From the NCBI GenBank assembly GCA_002343455.1, contig DDSR01000434.1:1-15796 (forward strand): a stretch of 15,796 bases of DNA, in the 5' to 3' direction. The DNA comes from Deltaproteobacteria bacterium UBA2385 (lineage in GTDB: Bacteria > Myxococcota_A > UBA796 > UBA2385). Position numbers and translations under genes: made by a program. Under the pieces are notes generated by a model, which saw nothing but the letters and a program-made list of their open reading frames with translations, had not been told where the DNA came from and did no database searches. Numbering within the stretch: position 1 is the first letter of the stretch; each line of letters opens with the position of its first letter. Of the stretch, positions 7,442 through 15,796 are shown in pieces.

Positions 7442-9225
7442 GCCTGCTGGCGCTGGTGCTGGCCGGGTCGCTTGCGGCCCTCGCCTCGCCCGCCGATGTG
7501 CTCGACCGGGCCTCCCTGGCGGCCTTGGAGGGCGAGGGCTACTCCTTCGAGGGCCGGGTGCCCGCCTGGGACTCGCTGAGCGAGCTGCTGGCGGCCGACA
7601 TCGAGGCGGTGATCGCCACCGTGGACCGCCCGCTGGTGCGCGAGCACGCCGAGGCGAAGCGCTGGCCGGCGGGCAACGTCGGGCGGGCCTTTGACACGCG
7701 CTGGCTGCGCTCCGAGCTGGCCTTCTTCCAGCTCGCCGGCATCATCGACCGGGCCGACCGCCGGGACATCGTGGGGGGCTGCGGCGAGCTGCGGCTGATC
7801 TACCGCCTCGCCTACCGCCAGCCGCGGGAGGAGGGCGGCAGCGTCGGCTCCCGCCTCCCCCTGACGCTCAACGTGGTGATGGGCCGCCCGGAGCCCTGCG
7901 CCGCGAGCTGGGCCGATCCGCTGGCCGCGCCGCTGCGCCTGCTGCGGGTGGAGGTCAACGCCCAGGTGGTGCGCTTCCCCTCGGGGGTGGAGACGGAGTT
8001 TGGCGGGCAGGCGGCCTACCTGCTGGCGGTCTACGCCCCCGTGGACGGGGTCTGGCAGCGACAGGCCCTGGAGAACACGCCGGACGTGGAGCGGCTGCGG
8101 GCCGATCCGGAGGAGCGCGCGCGGCTGCTGGCCTGGATGGCGGGGCACCTGGAGGAGATCGACCTGGGCGCCTACCGGATCCCCGAGGGGTTCCTGGCGA
8201 CCCGCGCCGTCTCCTGGTCGACGCTTGGGACCAACCGTACGATCAACAAGCCCTTCACCCGACTGTTCGCGGACACCGTGCTCCCGGCGATCCCCTCGGA
8301 TCTGCGGCTGATCGCCTCTCCCGCTGGCCTGCTGGAGCGGCTTGACGACGGCAGCTGCCAGGGCTGTCACCAGGCGGGTGCGATGGCCGGCTTCCACCTC
8401 CTGGGCGAGGACGATCCGGCGCTGGCTGGGGTGACCAACCGCCTCAACCTGCCCCTCTCGCCGCACGGACAGGCCGAGCAGGGGCGTCGCGCGGCCTATG
8501 TCTCGGCCCTCCTCGCCGGCCAGGAGCCCGACCGCTTCCGCCCGCACTCCTTGCAGGGCCACTCGGGCACCAACCCGCCCTGCCTGCCCCCCGCGCAGAG
8601 CGCCTTCGTCGCGAGTGCCGCCTGGGGCTGCGCCGATCCCGCCGAGACGTGCACGGTCCTGGTGAAAGAGGAGGGCCTCTCGGTGCCCTTCGGACAGTGC
8701 CTGCCGGCCCAGGAGGCGCTCACGGCGGGCCTCTCCTGCCGCGGAGGGCAGATCCAGACGGGAGCGGACGGCTACCAGGACCGCTTCGTCCAGGCGGAAC
8801 TGTACGCGCTCCCCGAAGACAAACGTTTCTCGGCCACGTCCTACAACTGCCGTCCGACGGTGATCGGCGTGCCCCTGGGCCGCACCTATCGCAGCTGCAC
8901 CAAGGCCGAGCGCGCGCTGGAGGGCGTGCTGCGCGAGGACGGCAAGGTGGCCGAGGAGATCTGCGCGGTGGTCGGCGGCAGCGCCTTCGATCGCTGCGTC
9001 GAGGGCGACTTCCACGACTGCCTGGACGGCATCGTCGCCCGCGGGATGGTCGACAGCTGCCACGCCGGGCGCTCCTGCCGCGAGGACTACGCCTGCCAGG
9101 CCCTGCCCTGGCAGCTCCCGGGCATGCCCGCGCAGGCGCGGGTGCTGGCCGAGGCTGGGGTGGGCTTCTGCACGCCGACGTACTTCTTGTTCCAGCTCCG
9201 GCTGGACGGGCACCCGGTGCCTTGA
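7438..9225 (+). CDS. Secreted Cys-rich protein with one CxxCH motif, function unknown
   Basis: I do not recognise a named family for this 595-residue protein. The N-terminus ([19 protein letters not shown]) is a plausible signal peptide, although it lacks a basic residue before the hydrophobic core. A CxxCH motif, Cys307-Gln-Gly-Cys310-His311 in [15 protein letters not shown] (8356-8370), is the classical covalent haem-c site. The C-terminal half (382-578) holds 14 further Cys. With Cys115 and Cys154 the non-motif Cys total 16, an even number that fits disulfides in an oxidising compartment. A c-type cytochrome, or a protein that uses CxxCH as a metal or redox site, are both possible. No second haem motif is seen. 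It overlaps the S10 gene by four bases. The GTG start is fixed by the overlap and the signal-like sequence. The next gene begins 44 bp on. Confidence 0.65.
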   Translation: MSLLALVLAGSLAALASPADVLDRASLAALEGEGYSFEGRVPAWDSLSELLAADIEAVIATVDRPLVREHAEAKRWPAGNVGRAFDTRWLRSELAFFQLAGIIDRADRRDIVGGCGELRLIYRLAYRQPREEGGSVGSRLPLTLNVVMGRPEPCAASWADPLAAPLRLLRVEVNAQVVRFPSGVETEFGGQAAYLLAVYAPVDGVWQRQALENTPDVERLRADPEERARLLAWMAGHLEEIDLGAYRIPEGFLATRAVSWSTLGTNRTINKPFTRLFADTVLPAIPSDLRLIASPAGLLERLDDGSCQGCHQAGAMAGFHLLGEDDPALAGVTNRLNLPLSPHGQAEQGRRAAYVSALLAGQEPDRFRPHSLQGHSGTNPPCLPPAQSAFVASAAWGCADPAETCTVLVKEEGLSVPFGQCLPAQEALTAGLSCRGGQIQTGADGYQDRFVQAELYALPEDKRFSATSYNCRPTVIGVPLGRTYRSCTKAERALEGVLREDGKVAEEICAVVGGSAFDRCVEGDFHDCLDGIVARGMVDSCHAGRSCREDYACQALPWQLPGMPAQARVLAEAGVGFCTPTYFLFQLRLDGHPVP

Positions 9226-9269
9226 TCTCCTGCGTGGCGAGGGCCTCGTCCTGGGATACCCCCCGAAGG

Positions 9270-10421
9270 ATGTACTCTTCGCGCGCGCTGCTCCTCGCCC
9301 TGGCCTGCTTGAATCCGCTGGGCTGTGGGGCGGGCCCGTCGTCCTCGGACAAGGCGTCGGCCCCGATCGCGGTCGAGCTGGCCCCGATCGAGACCGGCGC
9401 GATCCAAGACCTGCGCGCCTTCAGCGGCAGCCTGGAGCCCTCCCAGCGCGTGGTGGTCGCCTCTCCGGGCGGCGGGCGCGTCGAGGCCCTCAAGGTGCAG
9501 CTCGCCGAGGTGGTCGAGCGCGGCCAGGTGGTCGCCGAGCTGGACGACGCCACCCTCGCCCAGGGCCTGCGCGAGGCCGAGGCCCAGCTCGCCCAGGCCC
9601 GGGCCGCCAGCGTAGAGGCCGAGAGCGCGGTCGAGGTGGCCGGTCGGGAGTGGGAGCGGGCCCAGGCCCTGCACGCCAAGGGGGTGATCTCCGACGCCGA
9701 GCTGGACGAGGACCGGGTGCGGCACCTGCAAGCGCAGGCCCAGGTGGCGATGGCCAAGGCCGAGGTCCAGGCCGAGGCGGCCCGCCTGGAGCTGGCGCGT
9801 ATCGGCCTGCGGGACACGAAGCTGGAAGCCCGCTGGGAGGGCGGGCCAGACCGGCTGGTGGTGGCCGAGCGCTTCGTGCAGGGCGGCGACACGGTCGGCT
9901 CCGACGCCCCGATCGTGGCCCTGGTGGGCCTGGACCCGCTCTTGGGGGTGATCTCGGTCAGCGAGCAGGAGTACGGGCGGCTGGCGGTCGGGCAGGAGGT
10001 ATCGCTCTCGGCCGAGGCCTGGCCGGGCGAGGTCTTCCCGGCGAAGGTCGCCCGCATCGCCCCGGTCTTCGACGAACGATCCCGGCAGGCCCGGGTCGAG
10101 CTGCAGGTCGACAACGCCGACGGCCGCTTGAAGCCGGGCATGTTCGTGCGGGCCACTGTCGGCCTCGACCGGCAGGAGCAGGCCCGGATCGTCCCGGCCG
10201 AGGCCCTCACCAGCCGCGAGGGGCAGGACGGCGTCTTCCTCTACGACGAAGCGCAGGGGCAGGTGCGTTGGGTGCCCGTGACCGCCGGCGTGAGGGAGGG
10301 GGACCGGATCGCCGTCAGTGGGGAGGGCCTCAGCGGGAGGGTCGTGACCCTGGGGCTGGAGCGGCTGGCGGATGGTTCGCCGGTCCGGCCCGCCCCTTCG
10401 CCCCCGGCGTCAGGCGAGTGA
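9270..10421 (+). CDS. RND efflux periplasmic adaptor (membrane-fusion protein)
   Basis: This 383-residue protein is an HlyD/AcrA-type adaptor linking an RND pump to an outer-membrane channel. Domains in order are a signal sequence (1-19), a biotinyl-lipoyl half-domain ([20 protein letters not shown], 61-80), an alpha-hairpin coiled coil (about 94-178), the second lipoyl half, a beta-barrel (about 195-295) and a membrane-proximal part. [13 protein letters not shown] is a typical barrel segment. The hairpin tip carries R130-x3-L134-x6-S141, the RLS motif known to contact TolC-type channels. Cys19 (PLGC) or Cys13 (LALAC) could be lipidated, but neither is a perfect lipobox. The ATG at 9270 is chosen because it opens the signal sequence. 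AAGG abuts it, which is poor spacing. Frame-matched TTG 9222 and GTG 9234 are alternatives. It overlaps the pump gene by four bases (GTGA). Substrate is unknown. Confidence 0.88.
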   Translation: MYSSRALLLALACLNPLGCGAGPSSSDKASAPIAVELAPIETGAIQDLRAFSGSLEPSQRVVVASPGGGRVEALKVQLAEVVERGQVVAELDDATLAQGLREAEAQLAQARAASVEAESAVEVAGREWERAQALHAKGVISDAELDEDRVRHLQAQAQVAMAKAEVQAEAARLELARIGLRDTKLEARWEGGPDRLVVAERFVQGGDTVGSDAPIVALVGLDPLLGVISVSEQEYGRLAVGQEVSLSAEAWPGEVFPAKVARIAPVFDERSRQARVELQVDNADGRLKPGMFVRATVGLDRQEQARIVPAEALTSREGQDGVFLYDEAQGQVRWVPVTAGVREGDRIAVSGEGLSGRVVTLGLERLADGSPVRPAPSPPASGE

Positions 10422-13400
10422 GCCTCCCCCGCTTCAGCGTGCGCCGCCCGGTGCTCACCAGCATGGTGACCTGCATGGTGGTGCTGATCGGGATGATCTC
10501 GCTCCAGCGCCTGCAGATCGATCTGCTGCCCAGCCTGGAGCTGCCGACGGTCAGCGTCAGCACCGACTTCCCGGGGGCCAGCCCCGAGGTGATGGAGCAG
10601 ACGATCACCCAGGTGATCGAGGAGATCATGGCCACCGTGCCGGGGGTCGAGGAGATCAGCAGCACCTCCTCGACCGGGGACAGCCGGGTGCGGGTGCGCT
10701 TCGGCTGGGGCAGCGACGTCGACGCCGCCGCCGCCTCGGTGCGCGCGACCCTGGACGACGAGATCAACGAGCTGCCCGACGACATCGTGCGGCCGCGGGT
10801 GCGCTCTTTCGACGTGGGCAGCTTCCCGGTCGTCTTGTTGGGCGTGGCCTCGACGATGGATCCGGTCGACCTGACACAGATCGTCGAGGACCAGATCCGC
10901 TACCGGATGGGTCGCGTGGCCGGGGTGGCCCAGGTGGACCTCTGGGGAGGCTTCAACCGCGAGATCCGCGTCGAGCTGGACCCGGGCCGCCTGGCCGCCC
11001 AGCGGCTGGCCTTCGACGAGGTGGTGCAGGCGCTGGAAGCCGCCAACATGGACCTCCCGGCCGGCAGCATCCAGCAGGACCGCTTCGAGGTGACCCTGCG
11101 GGCGCCAGCCCAGTTCACGAACCTGGAGCAGATCCGCCGGACCGTGGTCGGCGAGCGCGGCGGGGCCGAGATCCGCCTGGAGCAGGTGGGCGAGGTCCTG
11201 GACACCTACGAGCGCAGCACGGAGGTCGAGCGCATCAACGGCGAGCCGGGCATCCGGGTGGCGATCCGCAAGCAGCCCCAGGCCAACACGGTCGAGGTGG
11301 TGCGCGGGGTTCTGGAGGAGGTCGAGCGCATCAACAAGGCCTTCCCGCAGCTTCGGGTGGTGGCCGTGATGAACCAGGGCAACTTCATCGAGCGCAGCAT
11401 CTCCAATGTGGCCAGATCTGTGCTGCTGGGCGGCGGGCTGGCGGTGCTGGTGCTGCTGGTCTTCCTGCGCAACCTGCGCAGCACGGCGGTCGTCGGGCTG
11501 GCCATCCCGATCTCGGTCGTGGCCACGCTGGCCCTGATGTACTTCAGCGGCCTGACCCTCAACCTGATGACCCTGGGCGGGCTGGCCCTGGGGGTCGGGA
11601 TGATGGTGGACAGCTCCATCGTCGTGCTGGAGAACATCTTCCGGCGGCGCTCCGAGCTGGGCGAGTCCGCCGAGGTCGCCGCGGTCGAGGGGGCGGACGA
11701 GGTGGCCTCGGCCATCGTCGCCAGCACGATCACCACCCTGGTGATCTTCCTCCCCCTGGTCTTCGTGCGGGGCGTGACCGGCCTGCTCTTCCAGGACCTC
11801 GCGATCGTCATCGTCCTGGCGCTGCTGGCCTCGCTGCTGGTCTCGCTCAGCCTGGTGCCGGTGCTGGCCTCTCGCCTGCTCCTGGACGAGCCTCCGGCAC
11901 CTCGCCCGGGCCTCGTCCAGCGAGCAAGCGAGCGCAGCGCGGCCGCCCTGGTCCGGCTGGAAGAGGGCTACACGCGGCTGTTGAGCCGGGTGCTCACCCG
12001 ACGCTGGACGACGGTGGGCTTCGCCGCCGCCCTGCTGGCCGCCTCGACGTTGCTGGTCCCGCTGATCGGCTCGGAGTTCATGCCGCCCAGCGACGAGGGC
12101 GAGGTGCGCATCGCCGGCGAGATGGAGCCCGGCACCCGGTTGGACCTGGTCGACCGCCAGACCCAGCGCATGGAGGAGATCGTCTTCCCTGCCGTGCCCG
12201 AGGTGGTCGCCTCGATCGTCAGCGTCGAGGACGGGCAGGGCGAGATCCGGCTGAACCTGACGCCGGCCTCGGAGCGCAGCCGCTCCAACACCGAGATCGC
12301 CGCCGCGCTGCGCACCCTGCTGGAAGGGAAGATCCCCGGGATGGATGTGCGGGTCCGGGCACCGCAAGGACAGTTCCTGCTGGAGCGGGTGCTGGGGGCC
12401 GAGGAGGGCCTGCCCATCGAGATCCGCGGCTACGAGCTGTCTGTACTCGACACGCTGGCCGAGCAGGTGGCGGAGCGGGTGGCCGCGGTCGAGGGGGTCA
12501 CCGATGTGGATCTCAGCCGGCAGGTGGGCCTGCCGCAGCAGGAGCTGCAGGTGGACCGCGACAAGGCCGCCGATCTGGGGCTGCGGGCGCAGGACCTGAC
12601 CCGGCTGCTGCAGTCGGCGATGGCCGGCACCGACGCGGGCGAGTACCGCGTCGGCGCCGAGAGCTACCGGATCTTCGTCCAGCTCGCGGGAGCGCATGAG
12701 CGCAGCCTGGACGAGGTGCTGGACCTGACGATCCGCACCCCCGCCGGCGACCTCGTACCGCTGCGGGCGGCGGTCGACACCGAAGCCACCCGCGGCCCGC
12801 AGCAGATCGACCGCAAGGACCAGCAGCGCATCGTGACGGTCTCGGCCAACATCGCCGGTCGGGACGCGGGCTCGGTGGCCGAGGATGTGCAGGAGGTGCT
12901 CGACGAGCTGCCGCGGCCCGAGGGCTACGATGTACGCATCGCAGGCAGCTTCGCCGAGCAGCAGCGCGCCTCGCAGGACTTCGCCGTCTCCCTGCTGCTG
13001 GCCATCCTGCTGGTCTACATGGTCCTGGCCTCGCAGTACGAGTCCTTGCGCAGCCCGCTGGTGGTGATGCTCTCGGTGCCGGCCGCGTCGATCGGCGTGT
13101 TCCTGACGCTCTTCCTGACCGGGACGACGTTCAATGTCCAGTCGTACATCGGCTGCATCATGCTGGGCGGCATCGTGGTCAACAACGCGATCCTGCTGGT
13201 CGACCAGGCCGGGCGGCTGCGAGAGGAGGGGTACAGCACCCAAGAGGCCGTCCAGGAGGCGGGGAGGCGGCGGCTGCGGCCGATCTTGATGACCACGCTG
13301 ACGACCATCCTGGGGTTGGTGCCGCTGGCGCTGGGCATCGGCGAGGGGGCGGATGCGCAGGCGCCGTTGGCCCGGGCGGTGATCGGTGGGCTGAGCGGGT

Positions 13401-13480
13401 CGACGTTGATCACGTTGGTGCTGATCCCGGCGGTGTACTCGTTGATGCATCCGGGGGAGGGGGCGGAAGCGTCAGGCTGA
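10418..13480 (+). CDS. RND family efflux pump, inner-membrane component (HAE1-like)
   Basis: This 1020-residue protein has the length and layout of a drug/metabolite RND permease: TM1 (about 13-30), a periplasmic porter loop (31-335), TM2-6, a second porter loop, then TM7-12. In TM4 the motif [17 protein letters not shown] keeps Asp398, matching Asp407 of AcrB, with Ser399 at the second-Asp position. In TM10, Asn922 ([11 protein letters not shown]) replaces the AcrB Lys940. Both are common in HAE1-like branches and point to proton-coupled transport with a variant relay. The GTG at 10418 is chosen because it overlaps the adaptor stop in GTGA and begins [14 protein letters not shown], the typical first-helix leader. 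The upstream extension of the frame is the adaptor gene read out of frame. No outer-membrane factor gene is present here. Substrate is unknown. Confidence 0.92.
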   Translation: MSLPRFSVRRPVLTSMVTCMVVLIGMISLQRLQIDLLPSLELPTVSVSTDFPGASPEVMEQTITQVIEEIMATVPGVEEISSTSSTGDSRVRVRFGWGSDVDAAAASVRATLDDEINELPDDIVRPRVRSFDVGSFPVVLLGVASTMDPVDLTQIVEDQIRYRMGRVAGVAQVDLWGGFNREIRVELDPGRLAAQRLAFDEVVQALEAANMDLPAGSIQQDRFEVTLRAPAQFTNLEQIRRTVVGERGGAEIRLEQVGEVLDTYERSTEVERINGEPGIRVAIRKQPQANTVEVVRGVLEEVERINKAFPQLRVVAVMNQGNFIERSISNVARSVLLGGGLAVLVLLVFLRNLRSTAVVGLAIPISVVATLALMYFSGLTLNLMTLGGLALGVGMMVDSSIVVLENIFRRRSELGESAEVAAVEGADEVASAIVASTITTLVIFLPLVFVRGVTGLLFQDLAIVIVLALLASLLVSLSLVPVLASRLLLDEPPAPRPGLVQRASERSAAALVRLEEGYTRLLSRVLTRRWTTVGFAAALLAASTLLVPLIGSEFMPPSDEGEVRIAGEMEPGTRLDLVDRQTQRMEEIVFPAVPEVVASIVSVEDGQGEIRLNLTPASERSRSNTEIAAALRTLLEGKIPGMDVRVRAPQGQFLLERVLGAEEGLPIEIRGYELSVLDTLAEQVAERVAAVEGVTDVDLSRQVGLPQQELQVDRDKAADLGLRAQDLTRLLQSAMAGTDAGEYRVGAESYRIFVQLAGAHERSLDEVLDLTIRTPAGDLVPLRAAVDTEATRGPQQIDRKDQQRIVTVSANIAGRDAGSVAEDVQEVLDELPRPEGYDVRIAGSFAEQQRASQDFAVSLLLAILLVYMVLASQYESLRSPLVVMLSVPAASIGVFLTLFLTGTTFNVQSYIGCIMLGGIVVNNAILLVDQAGRLREEGYSTQEAVQEAGRRRLRPILMTTLTTILGLVPLALGIGEGADAQAPLARAVIGGLSGSTLITLVLIPAVYSLMHPGEGAEASG

Positions 13481-13624
13481 CCGAGGCTTGGGACCGGGGC
13501 TTGGAGTCACGCTCGGCCGGAATTGGAATTGTAACGACCTGACTCCTCAACCGATTGAGGGTGGTGCCTGAACCGGGCTGGTGGGCGGTTAGCTCTTCAA
13601 GGACCCCCAGCCGAAGGCCCAGCC
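13481..13624. promoter_or_regulatory. Intergenic regulatory candidate before the aminotransferase
   Basis: This 144-bp gap is less GC-rich than its surroundings. It holds a tandem GGAATT GGAATT patch (13519-13530), a direct repeat GGCTTGG (13485-13491 and 13498-13504) and an inverted repeat (see separate entry). A weak -35/-10-like pair is TTGGAG (13501-13506) and TGGAAT (13524-13529), 17 bp apart. The match is poor. Near the gene, GAAGG (about 13612-13616) is a usable ribosome site seven to eight bases from the ATG. Confidence 0.45.
13545..13560. repeat. Inverted repeat CCTCAA-CCGA-TTGAGG
   Basis: A perfect 6-bp stem (13545-13550 with 13555-13560) spans a 4-nt CCGA loop, about 65 bp upstream of the aminotransferase ATG and 65 bp after the RND pump stop. 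It could be an operator half-site pair or a weak stem at the end of the RND transcript. No T-run follows, which argues against a standard intrinsic terminator. Confidence 0.45.
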
Positions 13625-14860
13625 ATGAGCGCAGTCCAGGACCTCCTCGACCGATTGCCCGGCACCGAGCTCCCGGAGGCCGCCCTCGGCAGCCGCGCCT
13701 GGTTCCCTGATCTGCAGGCCCGCGTCTACCTCAACCACGCCGCCGTCTCGCCCCCCTCCTCGCTGGTCCGGGCGGCGATCGCGGCGATGCTCGACGACTA
13801 CGCCACCCGCGGGGTCGGCGCGGTCATGGACGCCGTCGCCCAGCGTGAGCGGCTGCGGGCCCAGCTCGCCGGGCTGGTCGGCGCCCACCCCGCCGACATC
13901 GGCCTGCTGCCCAACACCACCCACGGCGTGCTGGCGATCGCCCACGGCCTGGACTGGAAGCGGGGCGATCGGGTCCTCTGCTTCGAGGGCGAGTTCCCGA
14001 CCAATGTGGTGCCCTGGCAGCGGGCTGCCGAGACCTACGGGCTGGAGCTGGTCTTCGAGAGCCTGGACGACTTCGGCAGCGACATGGCCCGGACCCTGGA
14101 GCGGGTCGAGGCCCAGCTCCGCATCGGACTACGGCTGGTCGCGGTCAGCGCGGTGCAGTTCCGCGACGGCCTGGCCATGCCCCTGGCCGAGCTGGTCGCG
14201 CTCTGCCACAACCACGGCGCCGAGCTGTTCGTCGACGCCATCCAGGCCGTCGGCATCGTGCCCCTGGACCTGCGCGGCTGGGGCATCGACTACCTCTCCT
14301 GCGGCAGCCACAAGTGGCTGATGGGCACCGAGGGCTGCGGCTTCCTGGCCGTACACCCCGACCGGGTCGCGGCGCTGCGGCCTCGGCTCGCCGGCTGGCT
14401 CTCGGTCGAGGACCCGCTGGACTTCCTCTTCGCCGGCGTCGAGTCGATGCACTACCGCAAGCCGGTGCGGCAGCGGGCGGACTTCGTGGAGGTCGGCGCG
14501 CCCAACGCGCTGGGCTTCGCCGCCCTGGAGGCCGGGCTGGCGCCGCTGCTGGACCTCGGCCCCGAGGCCATCCTGGCCCACGTTCAGGCCATCCACGACG
14601 CGCTGGAGGGGCCCCTGGTGGAGCGAGGCCTGCGCAGCCTGCGCGCGGGTGAGGCCGCCGCTCGCTCGGGCATCCTCGCCTTCTGGCCGCCCGAGGACAT
14701 CGACCTGCCGCGCTTGCTGGCCGCCCTCGCCGAGGAGGGCGTCAGCGCCTCGATCCCCGACGGCCGGCTGCGCCTCTCGCCCCACTGGTGCAACAGCCTC
14801 GACCAGGTCCCCGCGGTGCTGGAGGCGATGGATCGGGCCCTCGCCCGGCAGCGCCGGTGA
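13625..14860 (+). CDS. Fold-type I PLP enzyme, aminotransferase class V
   Basis: This 411-residue cytosolic enzyme is a class V aminotransferase-family PLP protein. Lys230 in GSHKWLMG is the Schiff-base lysine, Asp204 in LFVDAIQAVG is the residue expected to contact the pyridine nitrogen, and Thr98/Thr99 in NTTHG lie in the phosphate-binding region. The N-terminal block YLNHAAVSPP is typical of the isopenicillin-N-epimerase/EgtE-like branch. It has no RxGHHC-type catalytic Cys loop, and the C-terminus LRLSPHWCN matches the final family strand instead. A cysteine-desulfurase role is therefore unlikely. The reaction remains unassigned: transamination, epimerisation or C-S lyase activity are all possible. 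ATG at 13625 has GAAGG upstream. The gene overlaps the next by four bases (GTGA). Confidence 0.85.
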   Translation: MSAVQDLLDRLPGTELPEAALGSRAWFPDLQARVYLNHAAVSPPSSLVRAAIAAMLDDYATRGVGAVMDAVAQRERLRAQLAGLVGAHPADIGLLPNTTHGVLAIAHGLDWKRGDRVLCFEGEFPTNVVPWQRAAETYGLELVFESLDDFGSDMARTLERVEAQLRIGLRLVAVSAVQFRDGLAMPLAELVALCHNHGAELFVDAIQAVGIVPLDLRGWGIDYLSCGSHKWLMGTEGCGFLAVHPDRVAALRPRLAGWLSVEDPLDFLFAGVESMHYRKPVRQRADFVEVGAPNALGFAALEAGLAPLLDLGPEAILAHVQAIHDALEGPLVERGLRSLRAGEAAARSGILAFWPPEDIDLPRLLAALAEEGVSASIPDGRLRLSPHWCNSLDQVPAVLEAMDRALARQRR

Positions 14861-15255
14861 GCGCCGACGCGGTCACGATGCTCTGGGCGGCGGTGCAGGC
14901 CGTGCAGGTGCTGCTGTGGACCTTCACCTTCGTGCGCACCCTGCGGGCGTCGACCGCCGAGCGCCTGCCGGTGCTGCTGGCCGCTGTGCCGGCCATGTAC
15001 GGGACGCTGGTCTTCTCGGTCTACGTGGAGACCTGGGTCCTGGGCCACCCCGCGGACTGGAGCCCCCGCCCGGGCGCCCTGGAGGCCACCTGGCAGCCCT
15101 GGTGGGGGCCGCTGGCCGGCGGCGCGCCGATCGCGCTGGGCATGGGCCTGTACGCCCTGAAGCTGGTGCCCACCCGGAGCTGGACGACGGCCGCGGCGGT
15201 GGCCGGGCTGGCCAGCGCGGCGGCGGGCATCCTGGCCCTGGCGCTGCTGAACTGA
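14857..15255 (+). CDS. Small four-helix membrane protein, function unknown
   Basis: This 132-residue protein has four hydrophobic segments: about 5-27, 36-62, 83-104 and 110-131. A proline/tryptophan-rich loop (64-84) joins helices 2 and 3. I recognise no family. The inner membrane is the expected location. The GTG at 14857 overlaps the preceding stop codon (GTGA), which suggests translational coupling with the class V aminotransferase. An in-frame ATG at 14878 is an alternative start. The 3' end is 4 bp from the convergent cyclase-like gene. Joint function with the aminotransferase, for example export of a product, would be speculation. Confidence 0.65.
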   Translation: MSADAVTMLWAAVQAVQVLLWTFTFVRTLRASTAERLPVLLAAVPAMYGTLVFSVYVETWVLGHPADWSPRPGALEATWQPWWGPLAGGAPIALGMGLYALKLVPTRSWTTAAAVAGLASAAAGILALALLN

Positions 15256-15259
15256 GCGC

Positions 15260-15796
15260 TCAGCTCCGCAGCTCGTAGACGTTGATGGTGCGGTTGCCCT
15301 GGATGGGGATCCGGCCCAGCAGGCCGCAGCGCGAGCGGAGCTGGTTGGCGCCGACCTCGGTCAGCAGCACGCGGCCGCGGTGGGCGGAGAGGTTCATCAT
15401 CCAGCGCGCCAGGTAGAAGGGGCCGGCCAGCTCCCAGCCTTCGGCGGGGCGCTCGGTGTCGGGGGCGATGCGGGCGACGCCGGGGCAGAGGCCGCCGGAG
15501 AGGCGGTAGCCGGCCTGCAGGGTGGCCTTCTGCATCGCGTCGGCGGTGGCGACGGCGCGGTTGATGGCGTCGCGGAGGCCGGCGCGGGCGGGCCAGACGA
15601 CCAGCATGGAGCCGTCGGTGCGCTCCCAGACCTCGCCCCCGGCCTCACCAGCGAGGCGGGCCCATTCTTTGACGAGGATGGGCGAGGCGATGCGCGGCGA
15701 GGCGATCGAGCGCGGCGGCGGCGAGGCCTCCACGGCGAGCACCACCAGGGCGGTGGGGGGGGCGCCACGGCCGGCGTGCGGCGCGGGGGCCGGGGG
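15260..15796 (-). CDS. Partial gene: degenerate class III nucleotidyl-cyclase-like domain
   Basis: Only the last 178 residues are in the window; the frame is open through the right edge, so the true start is outside. The visible part starts with a Pro-rich linker (PPGPAPH...), then reads as a cyclase catalytic-domain remnant: a LVVLAVEAS strand, GGEVWERTDGSMLVVW, GYRLSGGLCPGVARI, FYLARWMMNLSAHRGRVLL, and LLGRIPIQGNRTINVYEL at the end. The order and spacing match adenylate/guanylate cyclases, whose last blocks are VNLAARL, a lipid-like gqilLse and a kGkgepvevyel tail. Catalytic positions look lost: the GD metal site reads DG, and the VNxAxR block reads FYLARW. It is therefore probably a regulatory, non-catalytic domain. 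It may be the C-terminus of a longer multidomain protein; what lies upstream is not visible. An unrelated protein is possible but less likely. Confidence 0.6.
   Translation of the reverse strand, partial: PPAPAPHAGRGAPPTALVVLAVEASPPPRSIASPRIASPILVKEWARLAGEAGGEVWERTDGSMLVVWPARAGLRDAINRAVATADAMQKATLQAGYRLSGGLCPGVARIAPDTERPAEGWELAGPFYLARWMMNLSAHRGRVLLTEVGANQLRSRCGLLGRIPIQGNRTINVYELRS

Noticed and set aside
8649..9269. Extended reading of the adaptor frame upstream of 9270
   Set aside because: It overlaps the end of the Cys-rich gene in another frame, and a signal sequence begins at the 9270 ATG.
9650..10417. Upstream extension of the RND pump frame
   Set aside because: It is the adaptor gene read out of frame. 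The GTG at 10418 opens the family-typical first helix.
10241..13450. Minus-strand open frame of about 1069 residues opposite the RND pump
   Set aside because: The product is a low-complexity His/Gln/Arg-rich sequence with no domain. GC-rich codon bias leaves antisense frames free of stops.
13501..13529. TTGGAG-17 bp-TGGAAT as a housekeeping promoter
   Set aside because: The -35 matches only half the consensus and the -10 is imperfect, so I report it only as a weak part of the intergenic region.
13545..13560. Intrinsic terminator at the end of the RND pump transcript
   Set aside because: The stem is short and no T-run follows on either strand, so it is listed only as an inverted repeat.

Overview
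The window is about 70% GC, densely coded and SD-led. It carries twelve protein-coding genes, one of them cut by the right edge. I see no rRNA, tRNA, CRISPR array, insertion sequence or phage gene. Base composition and codon use look even throughout, so nothing points to recent transfer. The GC-rich codon use, the mix of lipid, efflux and secreted-protein genes, and a secreted Cys-rich protein with one CxxCH motif suggest a free-living Gram-negative bacterium, possibly of the Myxococcota. That placement is an inference only.

Left part (1-2803). A PlsB-like glycerolipid acyltransferase on the minus strand is divergent from a small NTF2/SnoaL-fold protein, with 41 bp between their starts. The NTF2-like gene converges tail to tail on a minus-strand HAD-family phosphatase.

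Central plus-strand block (2836-13480). Seven genes follow one another with gaps of 44 bp or less, or with 4-nt overlaps. They are a divergent FolE-type GTP cyclohydrolase I, two tandem CNNM/CBS (CorC/HlyC-type) membrane proteins, a serine carboxypeptidase-like S10 enzyme, a secreted Cys-rich protein with one CxxCH motif, an RND membrane-fusion protein and its RND inner-membrane pump. Three of the six junctions are ATGA or GTGA stop-start overlaps. These pair CNNM with CNNM, peptidase with Cys-rich protein, and adaptor with pump. The block may be one long transcript or several coupled pairs.

Right part (13481-15796). A 144-bp gap holds a 6-bp inverted repeat and an AT-rich patch, the best regulatory candidate in the window. 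It precedes a fold-type I (class V) aminotransferase that is coupled by GTGA to a four-helix membrane protein. A minus-strand gene entering from the right edge encodes what reads as a degenerate class III nucleotidyl-cyclase domain.

Most of the content is ordinary housekeeping or accessory metabolism. The points most worth a second look are the FolE homologue that keeps its zinc ligands but lacks the catalytic His and the Ser-Lys pair, the coupled peptidase and Cys-rich CxxCH pair, the apparently dead cyclase domain, and an efflux adaptor that carries a TolC-docking motif with no outer-membrane partner nearby.
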